From positions 1-64,000 of the forward strand of contig JAEWBG010000028.1 of the NCBI GenBank assembly GCA_023391335.1: a DNA stretch of 64,000 nt. Direction: 5' to 3'. Positions 7,884 to 18,356 of the stretch are shown here, piece by piece. The position numbers and the translations under genes are program-made. The DNA comes from Pseudomonadota bacterium (GTDB lineage: Bacteria > Pseudomonadota > Gammaproteobacteria > Steroidobacterales > Steroidobacteraceae). Under the pieces are notes generated by a model. The model did no database searches and was not told where the DNA came from. It saw only the letters and a program-made list of their open reading frames with translations. Every line of letters starts with the position of its first letter. Positions within the stretch are counted from its first letter, which is position 1.

Positions 7884-10085
7884 GTGTCCGAAGAGCAGAC
7901 CGATCGCAATCAGAACGGAGACTCCCAACAGACATCGCAAGGACCCGCATCGACTTCCACGCCCACAGCTTGGACTCCCGCCGTTCCTTCACGCGCGGCG
8001 ATCGATGGCGTCAACGAAGTGCGGATGCTTCGTTCGCTGCTCAGCAACTTGGATGGAATGATTTACCGCTGCCGCGACGATGAGCAGTGGAGTATGGAAT
8101 TCATCAGCGAGGGCTGCCGGCGCTTAACCGGGTACGACCCGGACGACTTTCTGCTCAACAACCGCATCTCGTACGAATCCATCACGCATCCCGCCGATCG
8201 CAAACGCGTTCGTGACGACATCGAACTCGCAGTCCGCAACCGCAACCAATTCGATTGCGAATATCGCATTCTGCACGCCTGCGGAGAGACGCGCTGGGTT
8301 TGGGAACGCGGCAGCGGCGTTTACGCTGAGAACGGGAAGTTGCTCGCGGTGGAGGGAATCATCCAAGACATGACGGAGCGCCACCGCTCCGGTCGCGCGC
8401 TGCGCGAGGCCGAGCGGCGTTATTACAACCTGTTCGAAAACGCGATTGAAGGCATCTTCCGCACCAGCTTGGACGGACACTTCCTCGATGCGAATCCGGC
8501 GCTCGCTCGAATTTACGGCTTTGCATCCCCGCTCGAACTGATTGCCTCGATTGCAGATGTCGGCCGTCAGCTCTATGTGGATCCCTCGCGGCGCGCCGAT
8601 TTCATGGCGCACGTGCGGGAAAAGGGTTCGGTGACCGGCTTCGAGGCGCAGGTCCATAAGCGCACCGGCGAGGTGATTTGGACTTCCGAGAATGCGCGCG
8701 CCGTCTACGATGATTTCGGCCGGTTGGTTTGCTACGAAGGTACGGTCGAAGACATCACCGAACGCAAAATCTACCAAGCTCGGATCGAACAGCAAGCCAA
8801 CTATGACACCCTGACCGGTCTTGCGAATCGCTCGCTGCTAAACGATCGTCTAGCGCAATCGATTGCCGCTGCAGCACGCGATGGCAATCGGCTGGCAGTC
8901 GTGTTCGTCGATCTCGATCGCTTCAAGTACATCAACGACAGCCTCGGCCATCACGTCGGCGATCAGTTGCTGCGCGCCATGGCCGATCGGCTCAAAGCCA
9001 GCGTGCGCGATAACGATACGGTGGCACGCTTGGGCGGCGATGAATTCGTGTTGCTCATCACCAGCGAAGGATTGCCCGATGCCGTCGCGGATGTGCTCGA
9101 ACGGATGCTCTCGGACATTTCGCAGCCCTGGACGATTCCGCAAGGCGATTTCAACGTAACTTGCAGCATCGGCGTCGCTCTGTATCCGGACGACGGCACC
9201 GATGGCGAAACGTTGCTCAAGCACGCCGATTCGGCGATGTATCGCGCGAAAGAGAACGGTCGCAACAACTTTCAGTTCTTTACTGCCGAGCTGAATCAGC
9301 TCATCACCGAACGGCTCGAGCTGGAGAACAAGTTGCGCCGCGCGCTCGAACGCAATCAGTTCACGTTGCGATATCAGCCGCGTGTCGAAATGCGCACGGG
9401 CAAAATCATCGGTGTGGAAGCGCTCACGCGATGGATGGTGGGCGATGAGGAAATCGCCTCGCCGACGCGCTTCATTCCAGTCGCGGAAGAAATCGGACTG
9501 ATTGTGCCGATCGGCCGCTGGGTGCTGCAGGCCGCGTGCGAGCAAAATCGTGCGTGGCAACTCGCGGGCTATCCGGAGTTGGTGGTCTCGGTGAACGTTT
9601 CGGCGCGACAGTTTCTCCAAGACGACTTAGTGCAAACCGTGGCGGAGGTCTTGAAGCAAACGCAACTGGCGCCGCAATTATTGGAAATCGAAATCACCGA
9701 AAGCGCAGTGATGCACGATGCGGATCGCTTCATTGCGATGCTCGGAGAGCTCAACGAGTTGGGCGTGCAAATCGCGATCGACGATTTCGGCACGGGCTAT
9801 TCGAGCTTAAGTTATCTCAAACGCTTTCCCGTGGATCGGCTCAAAGTCGACCGCTCCTTCGTGCAGGACATCGCGACCGACGCGGATGACGCGACGATCG
9901 TGCGCACCATCATCGCGCTCGGGCACAACTTAGGATTGAAGGTCGCTGCGGAAGGTGTCGAAACCGAACAGCAGCTGATGTTCTTGCGCGACAATCACTG
10001 CGACGAGCTGCAGGGGTTTTATTTCTTCGAGCCGCTCACTGCGGATGCTCTGGGCGTGCACTTGCAGCGGAGCGTTGCCCACTGA
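7884..10085 (+). CDS. PAS-PAS-GGDEF-EAL cyclic-di-GMP turnover protein
   Basis: The 733-residue cytoplasmic protein has two PAS domains (about 45-165 and 170-300), a GGDEF domain and an EAL domain. The diguanylate cyclase site Gly-Gly-Asp-Glu-Phe is intact near 383. Five residues before it is an Arg-Asp-Asn-Asp I-site (RxxD) for product inhibition. The EAL domain keeps Glu-Ala-Leu-Thr-Arg near 510, Glu-Ile-Thr-Glu, Asp-Asp-Phe-Gly-Thr-Gly and Ala-Glu-Gly-Val-Glu-Thr, so phosphodiesterase activity is likely. No membrane segment is visible; the PAS domains should sense an internal signal. The start is GTG 7884. Three c-di-GMP riboswitches lie 20 kb away. Confidence 0.94.
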   Translation: MSEEQTDRNQNGDSQQTSQGPASTSTPTAWTPAVPSRAAIDGVNEVRMLRSLLSNLDGMIYRCRDDEQWSMEFISEGCRRLTGYDPDDFLLNNRISYESITHPADRKRVRDDIELAVRNRNQFDCEYRILHACGETRWVWERGSGVYAENGKLLAVEGIIQDMTERHRSGRALREAERRYYNLFENAIEGIFRTSLDGHFLDANPALARIYGFASPLELIASIADVGRQLYVDPSRRADFMAHVREKGSVTGFEAQVHKRTGEVIWTSENARAVYDDFGRLVCYEGTVEDITERKIYQARIEQQANYDTLTGLANRSLLNDRLAQSIAAAARDGNRLAVVFVDLDRFKYINDSLGHHVGDQLLRAMADRLKASVRDNDTVARLGGDEFVLLITSEGLPDAVADVLERMLSDISQPWTIPQGDFNVTCSIGVALYPDDGTDGETLLKHADSAMYRAKENGRNNFQFFTAELNQLITERLELENKLRRALERNQFTLRYQPRVEMRTGKIIGVEALTRWMVGDEEIASPTRFIPVAEEIGLIVPIGRWVLQAACEQNRAWQLAGYPELVVSVNVSARQFLQDDLVQTVAEVLKQTQLAPQLLEIEITESAVMHDADRFIAMLGELNELGVQIAIDDFGTGYSSLSYLKRFPVDRLKVDRSFVQDIATDADDATIVRTIIALGHNLGLKVAAEGVETEQQLMFLRDNHCDELQGFYFFEPLTADALGVHLQRSVAH

Positions 10086-10103
10086 CTCACTGAGGAACTT
10101 CAG

Positions 10104-10574
10104 ATGGCTGAATACAGCGCGACCATCGCCTGGCAGCGCCAGGGTGCGGATTTTCTGGATCGCAAGTACAGCCGCGCGCACCGATGGACCTTCGATGGCG
10201 GCGCGATCGTTCCCGCATCGAGCTCTCCGCATGTCGTGCGGGCGCCCATGTCCGACCCCGCGGGCGTGGATCCCGAGGAAGCGTTCGTCGCGTCCTTATC
10301 GAGCTGTCACATGCTGTGGTTCTTGGACCTTGCCGCTCGCGCCGACTGGGTGGTGGATGAATATCGGGACGTCGCACTGGGGCGAATGGCCAAGAACGCA
10401 CAGGGCAAGCTTGCGATGACCCTGGTGGTGTTGAGGCCCGAGGTCTGGTTCACGGGTCGCCAGCCGCCGGCCGAGGAGTTTTCGCGTCTACATCATCAAG
10501 CGCATGAAGAATGCTTCATCGCCGCATCGGTGATGACGGAAGTACGCTGCGAGCCGCAGCTTCGAGCGCGTTGA
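10104..10574 (+). CDS. OsmC family protein
   Basis: A 156-residue OsmC/Ohr-fold protein. The two family cysteines are present in their usual settings: Leu-Ser-Ser-Cys-His on the central helix and His-Glu-Glu-Cys-Phe-Ile-Ala near the C-terminus. Members form dimers and reduce organic peroxides through the cysteine pair; whether this is an Ohr-like peroxidase or a less defined OsmC protein cannot be said. It starts 18 bases after the GGDEF-EAL stop, with AGGAAC as ribosome site, so the two may share a transcript. Confidence 0.87.
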   Translation: MAEYSATIAWQRQGADFLDRKYSRAHRWTFDGGAIVPASSSPHVVRAPMSDPAGVDPEEAFVASLSSCHMLWFLDLAARADWVVDEYRDVALGRMAKNAQGKLAMTLVVLRPEVWFTGRQPPAEEFSRLHHQAHEECFIAASVMTEVRCEPQLRAR

Positions 10575-10704
10575 GGGGCAAGGCCAAGCCCCCGCCATCC
10601 GGGTCTTTATCTGGACTTCACGGGCATGCGACTGTACGGTAGCGCGCCGCATTAGAAACAGCATGCTCGCGGCGTTCAGAATTTCTCGGTTTTAGTAGCG
10701 TCTT

Positions 10705-11376
10705 GTGCCGAATTCGATGGCTCCAAAGCCTCGGGTTTCGAAGCAGGGCTTCATCATTCGATTGGGATTTCGTGTGCGCGATTTAGCTTCATATCGCTTT
10801 CTTCTTGTTGCCGCGTTCGCGTTCCTGGCCGCTTGTGGTGGCGGTTCGCAAGCCGTCTGCACTGAAAAGGACCAGCCGTACATGGCTGCCCGGGATAATG
10901 GGCCGCTCAAAGTCCCCGCCGGCATGGCGCAGCCGAATCGATCCGAGTCGCTGGAGATTCCAGAAGCCAAGCCCGCGAAAAACGCGACTACCCGTTGCTT
11001 GGATGAGCCTCCGTCCTATTTCCGTTCCACCGGAACCGTGGCACGCTCGCCCGAAGAAGTGGTCGCCAGCTGGGCGCAGGCTTGGGCGAATCGCGAGGCG
11101 GACGCAGTTCTCGAGCTGTACTCGAAAAACTTTGTCGCACCGACCGACTCTCCCGGAAGCGCAGCTTGGCTCGAACAACGGCGCGAGCAAGTCGCGACGG
11201 GAACGCCGCCGGAGCCCCGCATCGAAAAGCTCCGGATCGAACCCGACGGCGATGACCGCCGTATCGCCACCTTCGTCCAGCGCTTCGGTCGCAACACGTT
11301 ACGCAAGGAATTGGTCCTCGTCCGCGAGGCCGGCTCCTGGCGCATCGTCGAAGAAAAGGTAAGCGAGCTGAAGTGA
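10705..11376 (+). CDS. Putative lipoprotein with NTF2/SnoaL-like C-terminal domain
   Basis: A hydrophobic segment ends in a lipobox (Phe-Leu-Ala-Ala-Cys) about 45 residues in, so the mature protein is probably lipid-anchored. A Pro-rich, unstructured stretch follows. The last 110 residues begin with Ser-Pro-Glu-Glu-Val-Val and Trp-Ala-Gln-Ala-Trp, a pattern of NTF2-like domains such as the Cds6/DUF4440 group. No catalytic residues stand out. GTG 10705 gives a long basic leader; ATG 10717 or a later start would give a more usual signal peptide. Function unknown. Confidence 0.65.
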   Translation: MPNSMAPKPRVSKQGFIIRLGFRVRDLASYRFLLVAAFAFLAACGGGSQAVCTEKDQPYMAARDNGPLKVPAGMAQPNRSESLEIPEAKPAKNATTRCLDEPPSYFRSTGTVARSPEEVVASWAQAWANREADAVLELYSKNFVAPTDSPGSAAWLEQRREQVATGTPPEPRIEKLRIEPDGDDRRIATFVQRFGRNTLRKELVLVREAGSWRIVEEKVSELK

Positions 11377-11488
11377 TCGCCGCGTGTAGGTAATCGTTAC
11401 TTGCTGAATTCTTACCGCGGTCTGGCAGACTCGAACCCACGCACTGCTGGCGCGTTGGGCTGTATCCTTTTTGCCTACCGGTTGTCCT

Positions 11489-13969
11489 ATGTCCGCTGCT
11501 TCCTCTGCTTCCGCCTTGATGAGTTCGGTTTCGTTGCGCCGCGGCGCGGTGCGCGAGGCCATCATCGATCGTCTCGAGCGTTCGCTCGGTAAGTCCGTTT
11601 CGACCGCCACGCGGCGCGACTACTACGACGCGCTGTCGATCGCGGTGCGGGAAGAGCTCTCCGAGCGATGGATCTCCACTTGCAGCCGCGTTGCCCGTTC
11701 CAAGGTCAAACGCGTCTGTTATCTCTCGATGGAATTCTTGCTGGGGCGCAGCCTCATCAACGCGCTCTCATCGTTCGACGATGGCTTGCTCGAAGAAGTG
11801 CGCGAGGCGCTGCAGTATTTCGGGCACGAGTTGGATCACATCGCAGCGGAAGAAGAAGATCCGGGTCTCGGCAACGGCGGTCTCGGCCGCTTGGCTGCGT
11901 GCTTTCTCGATTCGCTCGCGACCCTAGGCTACGCGGCGACGGGCTATGGCATTCGCTACGACTATGGAATTTTTACTCAGGTCATCAATCCCGATGGCTC
12001 GCAGCGCGAAGTTGCGAGCTCGTGGCTGGGGTATCAGAACTTCTGGGAAAGCGGGCGCGGCGGCGTGCGCTACCGGGTTCGCTTCGGCGGCCACTGCCAG
12101 GCCACACGAGCGGATGACGGCAAAATCCGCTACGAATGGGTCGATACTCAAGATGTCTGGGCGATTGCGTACGACTTGCTGATTCCGGGGAATCGCAGTC
12201 CCACCGTCAATCACTTGCGCCTGTGGTCGAGCGGCGCGATCACGCCGTTCAAGATCGATGCATTCAATTCGGGTAACTATGGGGCAGCGGTGGCGGAGCA
12301 AGTCGACGCGAAGAATCTATCGCGCGTTTTGTATCCGGACGACAGCACGCCGCAAGGCAAAGAGTTGCGCTTCCGTCAGCAGTACTTCTTTGTCAGCGCA
12401 TCGCTCCAGGACATGCTCTCGCAGCACCTGGCTGAACGCCGGCAACTGACCGATCTTGCCAGCGCCATTGCGATTCAGCTCAACGACACGCATCCGGCAC
12501 TGACCTGCGTCGAGCTGATGCGCTTGCTGGTCGATGTGTACGACATGGAATGGGACGCTGCATGGAAAGTCACGCGTGAGGTCTGCAGCTATACGAATCA
12601 CACGCTGCTGCCCGAAGCTCTGGAAACTTGGCCGGTGTCGCTGTTCGAGCGGCTGTTACCGCGTCATCTGCAGATCATTTATCAGATCAATCGCGATTTC
12701 TTGGAAGAGGTCAGCGCGAAGTATCCGCAAGACCTGGATCGCCGCCGCCGCATGTCCCTCATTAATGAAGACGGCGATCGTCGCGTGCGCATGGCTTACC
12801 TGTCGGTCGTTGGCAGTCATCGTGTGAACGGTGTGGCGAAGCTGCACTCGCGGTTGATGCGCGAAACCATCTTCGCCGATTTTGCCCAGCTATGGCCGGA
12901 GCGGTTCACGAACGTGACCAATGGCATCACGGTGAGGCGTTGGTTGAAGCAAGCGAATCCTGGCTTCGCCGATCTGCTGACGGCGCGGCTCGGGTCGGCG
13001 TGGGAAAACGATCTCGAGGATCTCGAGCGTTTGAAATGGGCGGCGGACGATGCCGATTTCCGCCAGAAGTTCCGCATCATCAAGCACGCGAACAAGGAGC
13101 GGCTCGCGAAGACGATCAAGCAGCTCCTGAACGTCGACTTGAATGCCGATGCGCTATTCGACGTGCAGGTCAAGCGCATTCACGAGTACAAGCGGCAGCT
13201 CTTGAATCTGCTGTACGTGATCACCCGTTACCTGCGCATTCTCGACAATCCCGAGGCCCACATCGTGCCGCGCGCGGTGATCTTCGCCGGCAAAGCGGCG
13301 CCCGGATACCACACTGCCAAGGCCATCATCAAACTCATCAACAATGTTGCCGAAGTCATCAATAACGATGCGCGAGTCGGCGATAAGTTGAAGGTGTGCT
13401 TCTTACCCGACTACGACGTTTCGCTCGCGCAAGAAATCATGCCTGCCGCCGATCTCTCGGAGCAGATTTCCACCGCCGGCATGGAAGCGTCCGGCACCGG
13501 CAATATGAAACTTTCCCTCAATGGCGCGCTGACTATCGGCACCTTGGACGGTGCAAACGTCGAGATCCGCGATGCCGTGGGAGAGGAGAACATTTTCATT
13601 TTCGGCATGACAGCCGAAGAAGTCATCGAGCGGCGGGCGCGCGGCTATTCGCCCTCGCAGATCGTCGCTCAGAACGAAGAATTGAAGCGGGTAATTCAGA
13701 TGTTGGATTCCGGGCATTTCACGCCAGCTAACATCTTCGACTCGAAAGTGATCTCCGAACGCTTGATGAGCGATGGGGAACATTTCATGGTGTTGGGCGA
13801 TTTCGAGGCTTACGTCGCCGCCCAAGACCGCGTCGATGCGCTGTTCAGAAATTCCGAAGAGTGGACGCGCAAGGCTGTGATCAACGCGCTCAGCATGGGC
13901 CCGTTCTCGAGCGACCGCACGATTCGCGAATACGCAGACAACATCTGGAGCATCAAGCCGGTGTTGTGA
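11489..13969 (+). CDS. glgP: Glycogen/alpha-glucan phosphorylase
   Basis: Releases glucose-1-phosphate from alpha-1,4-glucan ends with pyridoxal phosphate. The 826-residue protein has the phosphorylase signature Glu-Ala-Ser-Gly-Thr-Gly-Asn-Met-Lys, whose Lys (near 673) binds the cofactor, and the N-terminal Ser-Met-Glu-Phe-Leu-Leu-Gly-Arg. ATG 11489 is preferred over the in-frame TTG 11471. It heads a same-strand series with glgB, glgX and malQ covering glucan breakdown and branching. No glgA or glgC is present here, so synthesis genes, if any, lie elsewhere. Confidence 0.95.
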   Translation: MSAASSASALMSSVSLRRGAVREAIIDRLERSLGKSVSTATRRDYYDALSIAVREELSERWISTCSRVARSKVKRVCYLSMEFLLGRSLINALSSFDDGLLEEVREALQYFGHELDHIAAEEEDPGLGNGGLGRLAACFLDSLATLGYAATGYGIRYDYGIFTQVINPDGSQREVASSWLGYQNFWESGRGGVRYRVRFGGHCQATRADDGKIRYEWVDTQDVWAIAYDLLIPGNRSPTVNHLRLWSSGAITPFKIDAFNSGNYGAAVAEQVDAKNLSRVLYPDDSTPQGKELRFRQQYFFVSASLQDMLSQHLAERRQLTDLASAIAIQLNDTHPALTCVELMRLLVDVYDMEWDAAWKVTREVCSYTNHTLLPEALETWPVSLFERLLPRHLQIIYQINRDFLEEVSAKYPQDLDRRRRMSLINEDGDRRVRMAYLSVVGSHRVNGVAKLHSRLMRETIFADFAQLWPERFTNVTNGITVRRWLKQANPGFADLLTARLGSAWENDLEDLERLKWAADDADFRQKFRIIKHANKERLAKTIKQLLNVDLNADALFDVQVKRIHEYKRQLLNLLYVITRYLRILDNPEAHIVPRAVIFAGKAAPGYHTAKAIIKLINNVAEVINNDARVGDKLKVCFLPDYDVSLAQEIMPAADLSEQISTAGMEASGTGNMKLSLNGALTIGTLDGANVEIRDAVGEENIFIFGMTAEEVIERRARGYSPSQIVAQNEELKRVIQMLDSGHFTPANIFDSKVISERLMSDGEHFMVLGDFEAYVAAQDRVDALFRNSEEWTRKAVINALSMGPFSSDRTIREYADNIWSIKPVL

Positions 13970-14150
13970 GGCGAGCTGATGCTCGCGCGAATTTGCAGGC
14001 GCGAGTGGTGGCAACTGGCGGGCTGCTCGATGAGTTGAGCCCTCGATGAGTTGCCCTCGATAAGTCGAGAAGGACTCTCCATCGATCCGGCACGCATGGG
14101 ATGATGGCGTTTCGGAACCACCACACTGCAATCGCCCGAGCTGCACAGCG

Positions 14151-16061
14151 ATGTCCACTGCACCGCACGAAATCACTGATCTCGACCTTCACCTCTTCGG
14201 CGAAGGCAATCACCACCACATCTATCAAAAGCTAGGTGCCCATCCTGTCACCCAGGACGGGACCCAAGGCACCCAGTTCGCAGTGTGGGCACCCAACGCA
14301 CGCCGCGTCAGTGTCGTGGGTGACTTCAATCAATGGGATGGTCGCACCCATGTGATGCAGCGAGTCGATGGCTCTGGCATCTGGAGCGCGTTCATACCGG
14401 GTATCGATACGGGTACGCTGTACAAATTCGAGCTCGAAACGCAGAACAACGAGCTGTTGCTGAAATCCGATCCCTACGGCTTTCAGATGGAAATGCGGCC
14501 CAACACCGCATCGATCGTCGCCGAACTTAAAGGTTATGAATGGAAGGACGGCGACTGGCTCGCCCAGCGTCGGCAATGGGATCCGTTCCGCGCCCCGATC
14601 TCTATCTATGAGTTCCATCCTGGCTCTTGGCGTCGCTCGTGGCATCGCCAGCCCGCGTTCCTCACATGGGATGAAATCGCGGACCAATTGATCCCCTACG
14701 TGATCGAGATGGGCTACACGCACGTCGAGATCATCGGCGTGGCCGAACATCCGTTCGATGGTTCTTGGGGCTATCAAGTGCTTGGGCACTTTGCCCCCAC
14801 CGCGCGCCACGGTTCACCGCACGATTTCATGCGCTTCATCGACCGACTGCATCAGGCAGGTGTCGGTGTGTTCATGGACTGGGTGCCCGCGCATTTTCCG
14901 AAAGACGCACATGGCTTGGCGTACTTCGATGGCACGTACCTGTATGAGCACGCGGATCCGCGCCGCGGCGAACACACCGAGTGGGGCACGAAGATCTTCA
15001 ACTACGGCCGCCACGAAGTTCGCAACTTTTTGATCGCAAACGCGCTGTTCTGGCTGGAGCAATATCACATCGACGGTCTGCGCGTAGATGCAGTGGCATC
15101 CATGCTTTATTTAGATTACGCACGCAATCCCGGCGAGTGGACGCCGAATCAATACGGCGGCCGCGAGAACATCGAAGCGATCGAGTTCATCAAACAACTG
15201 AACTGGACCGTCGGCCACTATTATCCGGGCGTGTTGATGATGGCGGAAGAATCGACGTCCTTTCCGGGTGTGAGCCGGCCGGTTCATCTAGGCGGCCTCG
15301 GTTTTCACTTCAAATGGAACATGGGCTGGATGAACGACACGTTGCGATACATGTCGCTCGATCCGTTGCACCGCCGTCATCATCACAATCTGATTACGTT
15401 CTCGTTCGTCTACGCGTTCTCGGAGCATTTCATCCTGCCGCTGTCGCACGATGAGGTCGTGCACGGCAAGCGTTCGTTGCTCGACAAAATGCAGGGCGAT
15501 GAGTGGCGCAAGCTGGCGAACTACCGGCTCATGATGGGTTATCAATTCGCCCATCCCGGCAAGAAGCTCATGTTCATGGGCGGCGAGTTCGGGCAGTGGC
15601 ACGAGTGGCGCGACTACGAAGACATCGCCTGGGCAGCGCTGCAGCATCCGCATCATCAGCAATTGCAGGCGTACAACCGCGCGCTGAATCGCTGGTACCG
15701 CAACTACCCTGAGATGCATGGCAGCGAAGACAGCTGGGAGGGATTTCGTTGGCTGGAAGTCGACAATCGTGATGAAAGCGTCTTCGCCTTCATTCGGCAG
15801 CGATTGCCGCACGAGGGCGGCACTGCACTGCTGGTGTTTTTCAACGCCACGCCGGTACCGCGCAACGGCTATACGTTCGGCGCACCGCGAGCGGGCCGGT
15901 ATCGCAAAGTGCTGGACAGCGATGCCACTGAGTTTGGTGGGTCCGGGTACTCGCAAATCATGGAAGTCGAAGCGCACCCAGAGTCGTGGCGTGAATTTCC
16001 TGCGCGCATCCAGATCGATCTGCCGCCTCTTGCAATGACCGTTTGGGAAGCGCTCAGCTAA
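14151..16061 (+). CDS. glgB: 1,4-alpha-glucan branching enzyme
   Basis: Transfers alpha-1,4 chains to form alpha-1,6 branches in glycogen. The 636-residue GH13 protein has an N-terminal carbohydrate-binding CBM48 region, then the barrel with nucleophile Asp near 312 (Gly-Leu-Arg-Val-Asp-Ala-Val), acid Glu near 365 (Met-Ala-Glu-Glu-Ser) and Leu-Ser-His-Asp-Glu-Val-Val-His-Gly-Lys. It lacks the extra N-terminal module of the 728-residue E. coli enzyme, matching the shorter GlgB type. It lies 181 bases after glgP in the same direction. Confidence 0.95.
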   Translation: MSTAPHEITDLDLHLFGEGNHHHIYQKLGAHPVTQDGTQGTQFAVWAPNARRVSVVGDFNQWDGRTHVMQRVDGSGIWSAFIPGIDTGTLYKFELETQNNELLLKSDPYGFQMEMRPNTASIVAELKGYEWKDGDWLAQRRQWDPFRAPISIYEFHPGSWRRSWHRQPAFLTWDEIADQLIPYVIEMGYTHVEIIGVAEHPFDGSWGYQVLGHFAPTARHGSPHDFMRFIDRLHQAGVGVFMDWVPAHFPKDAHGLAYFDGTYLYEHADPRRGEHTEWGTKIFNYGRHEVRNFLIANALFWLEQYHIDGLRVDAVASMLYLDYARNPGEWTPNQYGGRENIEAIEFIKQLNWTVGHYYPGVLMMAEESTSFPGVSRPVHLGGLGFHFKWNMGWMNDTLRYMSLDPLHRRHHHNLITFSFVYAFSEHFILPLSHDEVVHGKRSLLDKMQGDEWRKLANYRLMMGYQFAHPGKKLMFMGGEFGQWHEWRDYEDIAWAALQHPHHQQLQAYNRALNRWYRNYPEMHGSEDSWEGFRWLEVDNRDESVFAFIRQRLPHEGGTALLVFFNATPVPRNGYTFGAPRAGRYRKVLDSDATEFGGSGYSQIMEVEAHPESWREFPARIQIDLPPLAMTVWEALS

Positions 16062-16128
16062 ACGACTCGGCCGCGAGTTCGGTTTTAGGCCTTCTCACAT
16101 CCGCGCGCATGCGTCACCATCGCGTCCG

Positions 16129-18297
16129 ATGAACGCTCAAATCGATTTTTCCAATGCAGTGATGTTGTCCGGATCGCCCGAGCCGCTCGGCGCAACCTGG
16201 ACGAGCGACGGTGTCAACTTCGCGGTCTATGCCAGCGGCGCTACGAGCGTCGAGATTTGCCTGTTCGACTCATCGGGCGAGCACGAACTCAGCCGCCTGA
16301 CGCTGCCGGAACGCACCGAAAATGTGTGGCACGGGCTTCTGCAGGCGCCGCACGGGATGCCAGGTTTGGTCTACGGCATCCGTGTGCATGGACCGTACGA
16401 CCCGTTGCATGGCGCGCGCTACAACCCGAACAAGCTACTGCTCGACCCTTACGCACGCGCGCTAGCCGGTCATTTCACGTGGAACTCTGCGCTGCTCGGC
16501 GAGGCGGCGGATGCAGACGAGGAACGCGCGGATAGCGAAGACAGCGCGCCTTACGTCTACAAAGCGCGTGTGATCGATGACGGGTTCGATTGGGGCGATG
16601 ACTGTCCGCCCTCCACACCCTGGCGCGACTCGATCATTTACGAACTGCACGTAAAGGGGTTCACGCGTCTGCATCCCAAAGTTCCTGAGCGAGAACGCGG
16701 CACATATCTGGGCCTCGCGCATCCGGCCGTCGTTTCCTACCTGAAGAGCTTGGGTATCACGGCTGTCGAGCTGTTGCCCGTGCAGGCTTTCGTGCCCGAG
16801 AAGTTCGTGGTTGACAAAGGTTTGACGAACTACTGGGGCTACAACTCGATCGCGTGGTTTGCGCCGGCTCCGCAGTACGCAGTGGCCGATGCGGTGAGCG
16901 AGTTCAAGACGATGGTGAAGGCGCTGCACGCTGCTGGCATCGAAGTCATCTTGGACGTCGTGTTCAATCACACCGCCGAAGGCAATGAACAGGGTCCAAC
17001 GTTGAATTTTCGCGGGCTCGACAATCAGGCGTACTACAAACTAGAACCCTCCAATCTGCGTCAGTACGTGAATCGCTCCGGCTGTGGCAACACGATCGCG
17101 GTCGGTCACGCAGCGGTACGCAACCTGATCATCGACTGCATGCGCTACTGGGTAGAAGAAATGCATGTCGACGGATTTCGATTCGATTTGGCGCCGGTGC
17201 TCGGCCGCGAAAACGGCCGCTTCCGCACCGACGCTGGATTCTTCAAAGCGGTCGCTGCCGAACCGTCGCTGCGCTATGTGAAGCTGATCGCCGAACCCTG
17301 GGACATCGGGCCGGATGGCTATCAGCTCGGGCATTTTCCGGCGGGCTGGGCCGAGTGGAACGACTTGTATCGAGACAGCGTGCGCGGCTTCTGGCGCGGC
17401 AACCCCGGCATCCTGGGTAACTTCGCCGAGCGATTCGCCGGCTCGAGCGACTTGTTTCGTGCCTCGGGAAGGCGTCCGACCGCCAGCATCAACTATGTCG
17501 CGTCTCACGACGGGTTCACCTCTTACGACGCCACCGCATACGAAGAGAAGCACAACGAAGCGAACCTCGAAGAAAATCGCGACGGACACAATCACAACTT
17601 GAGTTGGAATTGCGGCGCGGAAGGCGAGACGGAAGACCCGCAAGTGCTCGTCCTGCGTGAACGTCAGATTCGCAATCTGCTCGCCACGCTTTTGCTCAGC
17701 CAAGGCGTACCGATGCTGCTTGCCGGAGATGAGTTCGGCCGCACTCAGCGCGGCAACAACAACGCGTATTGTCAGGATAACGAGATCAGTTGGCTCGATT
17801 GGACGCTGGCTGCGCGACGCCCGTGGCTCACTGCGTTCGTGCGTCAATTACTCACATTGCGTAAACAAGCACCAGGATTGCGTCGCGATACGTTCTTGAA
17901 GGGCGCGCGGCAAGTCGATCGCGAGCACAAGGACGTGAGCTGGCGTCATCCGCTGGGTCACGAGTTGAATGCAGCGGATTGGCACGATCCGAGCGCGAAA
18001 GCGATTGGAGTATTGATCGGCCACGCGTTTTCCGACCCGTATGGAACACCCAACGGACATCTTCTGTTTCTGTGCAACGCTGGCGATGAACCTGTCGAAT
18101 TCAAATTGCCCGAGCCGAAAACCGGCGTGGTGTGGCGAACCGTGTTCGATACGGCGCAGTGGCGAGCGAACGATCTTGGCCATCGGATCGCATCGCAGGC
18201 TCATTGCACGCTGGCACCGCACTCCTGCGTGCTGCTGGCCGATGGCGATGCGCCGCTCAGTGTCAGGACTGGATTCACGCTGCCCGCCGATTCGTAA
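16129..18297 (+). CDS. glgX: Glycogen debranching enzyme GlgX
   Basis: A GH13 isoamylase-type enzyme that hydrolyses alpha-1,6 branches left after phosphorylase action. The 722-residue protein shows an N-terminal CBM48 (about 20-130), the family segment Gly-Phe-Arg-Phe-Asp-Leu-Ala with nucleophile Asp near 351, Leu-Ile-Ala-Glu-Pro-Trp-Asp with acid Glu near 387, and Ala-Ser-His-Asp-Gly-Phe. Length is near the E. coli value (657) plus a longer linker. It starts 67 bases after glgB and is followed within 60 bases by malQ. Confidence 0.94.
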   Translation: MNAQIDFSNAVMLSGSPEPLGATWTSDGVNFAVYASGATSVEICLFDSSGEHELSRLTLPERTENVWHGLLQAPHGMPGLVYGIRVHGPYDPLHGARYNPNKLLLDPYARALAGHFTWNSALLGEAADADEERADSEDSAPYVYKARVIDDGFDWGDDCPPSTPWRDSIIYELHVKGFTRLHPKVPERERGTYLGLAHPAVVSYLKSLGITAVELLPVQAFVPEKFVVDKGLTNYWGYNSIAWFAPAPQYAVADAVSEFKTMVKALHAAGIEVILDVVFNHTAEGNEQGPTLNFRGLDNQAYYKLEPSNLRQYVNRSGCGNTIAVGHAAVRNLIIDCMRYWVEEMHVDGFRFDLAPVLGRENGRFRTDAGFFKAVAAEPSLRYVKLIAEPWDIGPDGYQLGHFPAGWAEWNDLYRDSVRGFWRGNPGILGNFAERFAGSSDLFRASGRRPTASINYVASHDGFTSYDATAYEEKHNEANLEENRDGHNHNLSWNCGAEGETEDPQVLVLRERQIRNLLATLLLSQGVPMLLAGDEFGRTQRGNNNAYCQDNEISWLDWTLAARRPWLTAFVRQLLTLRKQAPGLRRDTFLKGARQVDREHKDVSWRHPLGHELNAADWHDPSAKAIGVLIGHAFSDPYGTPNGHLLFLCNAGDEPVEFKLPEPKTGVVWRTVFDTAQWRANDLGHRIASQAHCTLAPHSCVLLADGDAPLSVRTGFTLPADS

Positions 18298-18356
18298 CGA
18301 GCGGTGAGCAGCCGAACGAGGGCGAATGCAATGCTCGAATCGCTTGCAGGCTTCAG

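Noticed and set aside
18132..18356. Upstream extension of malQ
   Set aside because: It overlaps the end of glgX in another frame and lacks MalQ similarity; ATG 18357 gives the family start.
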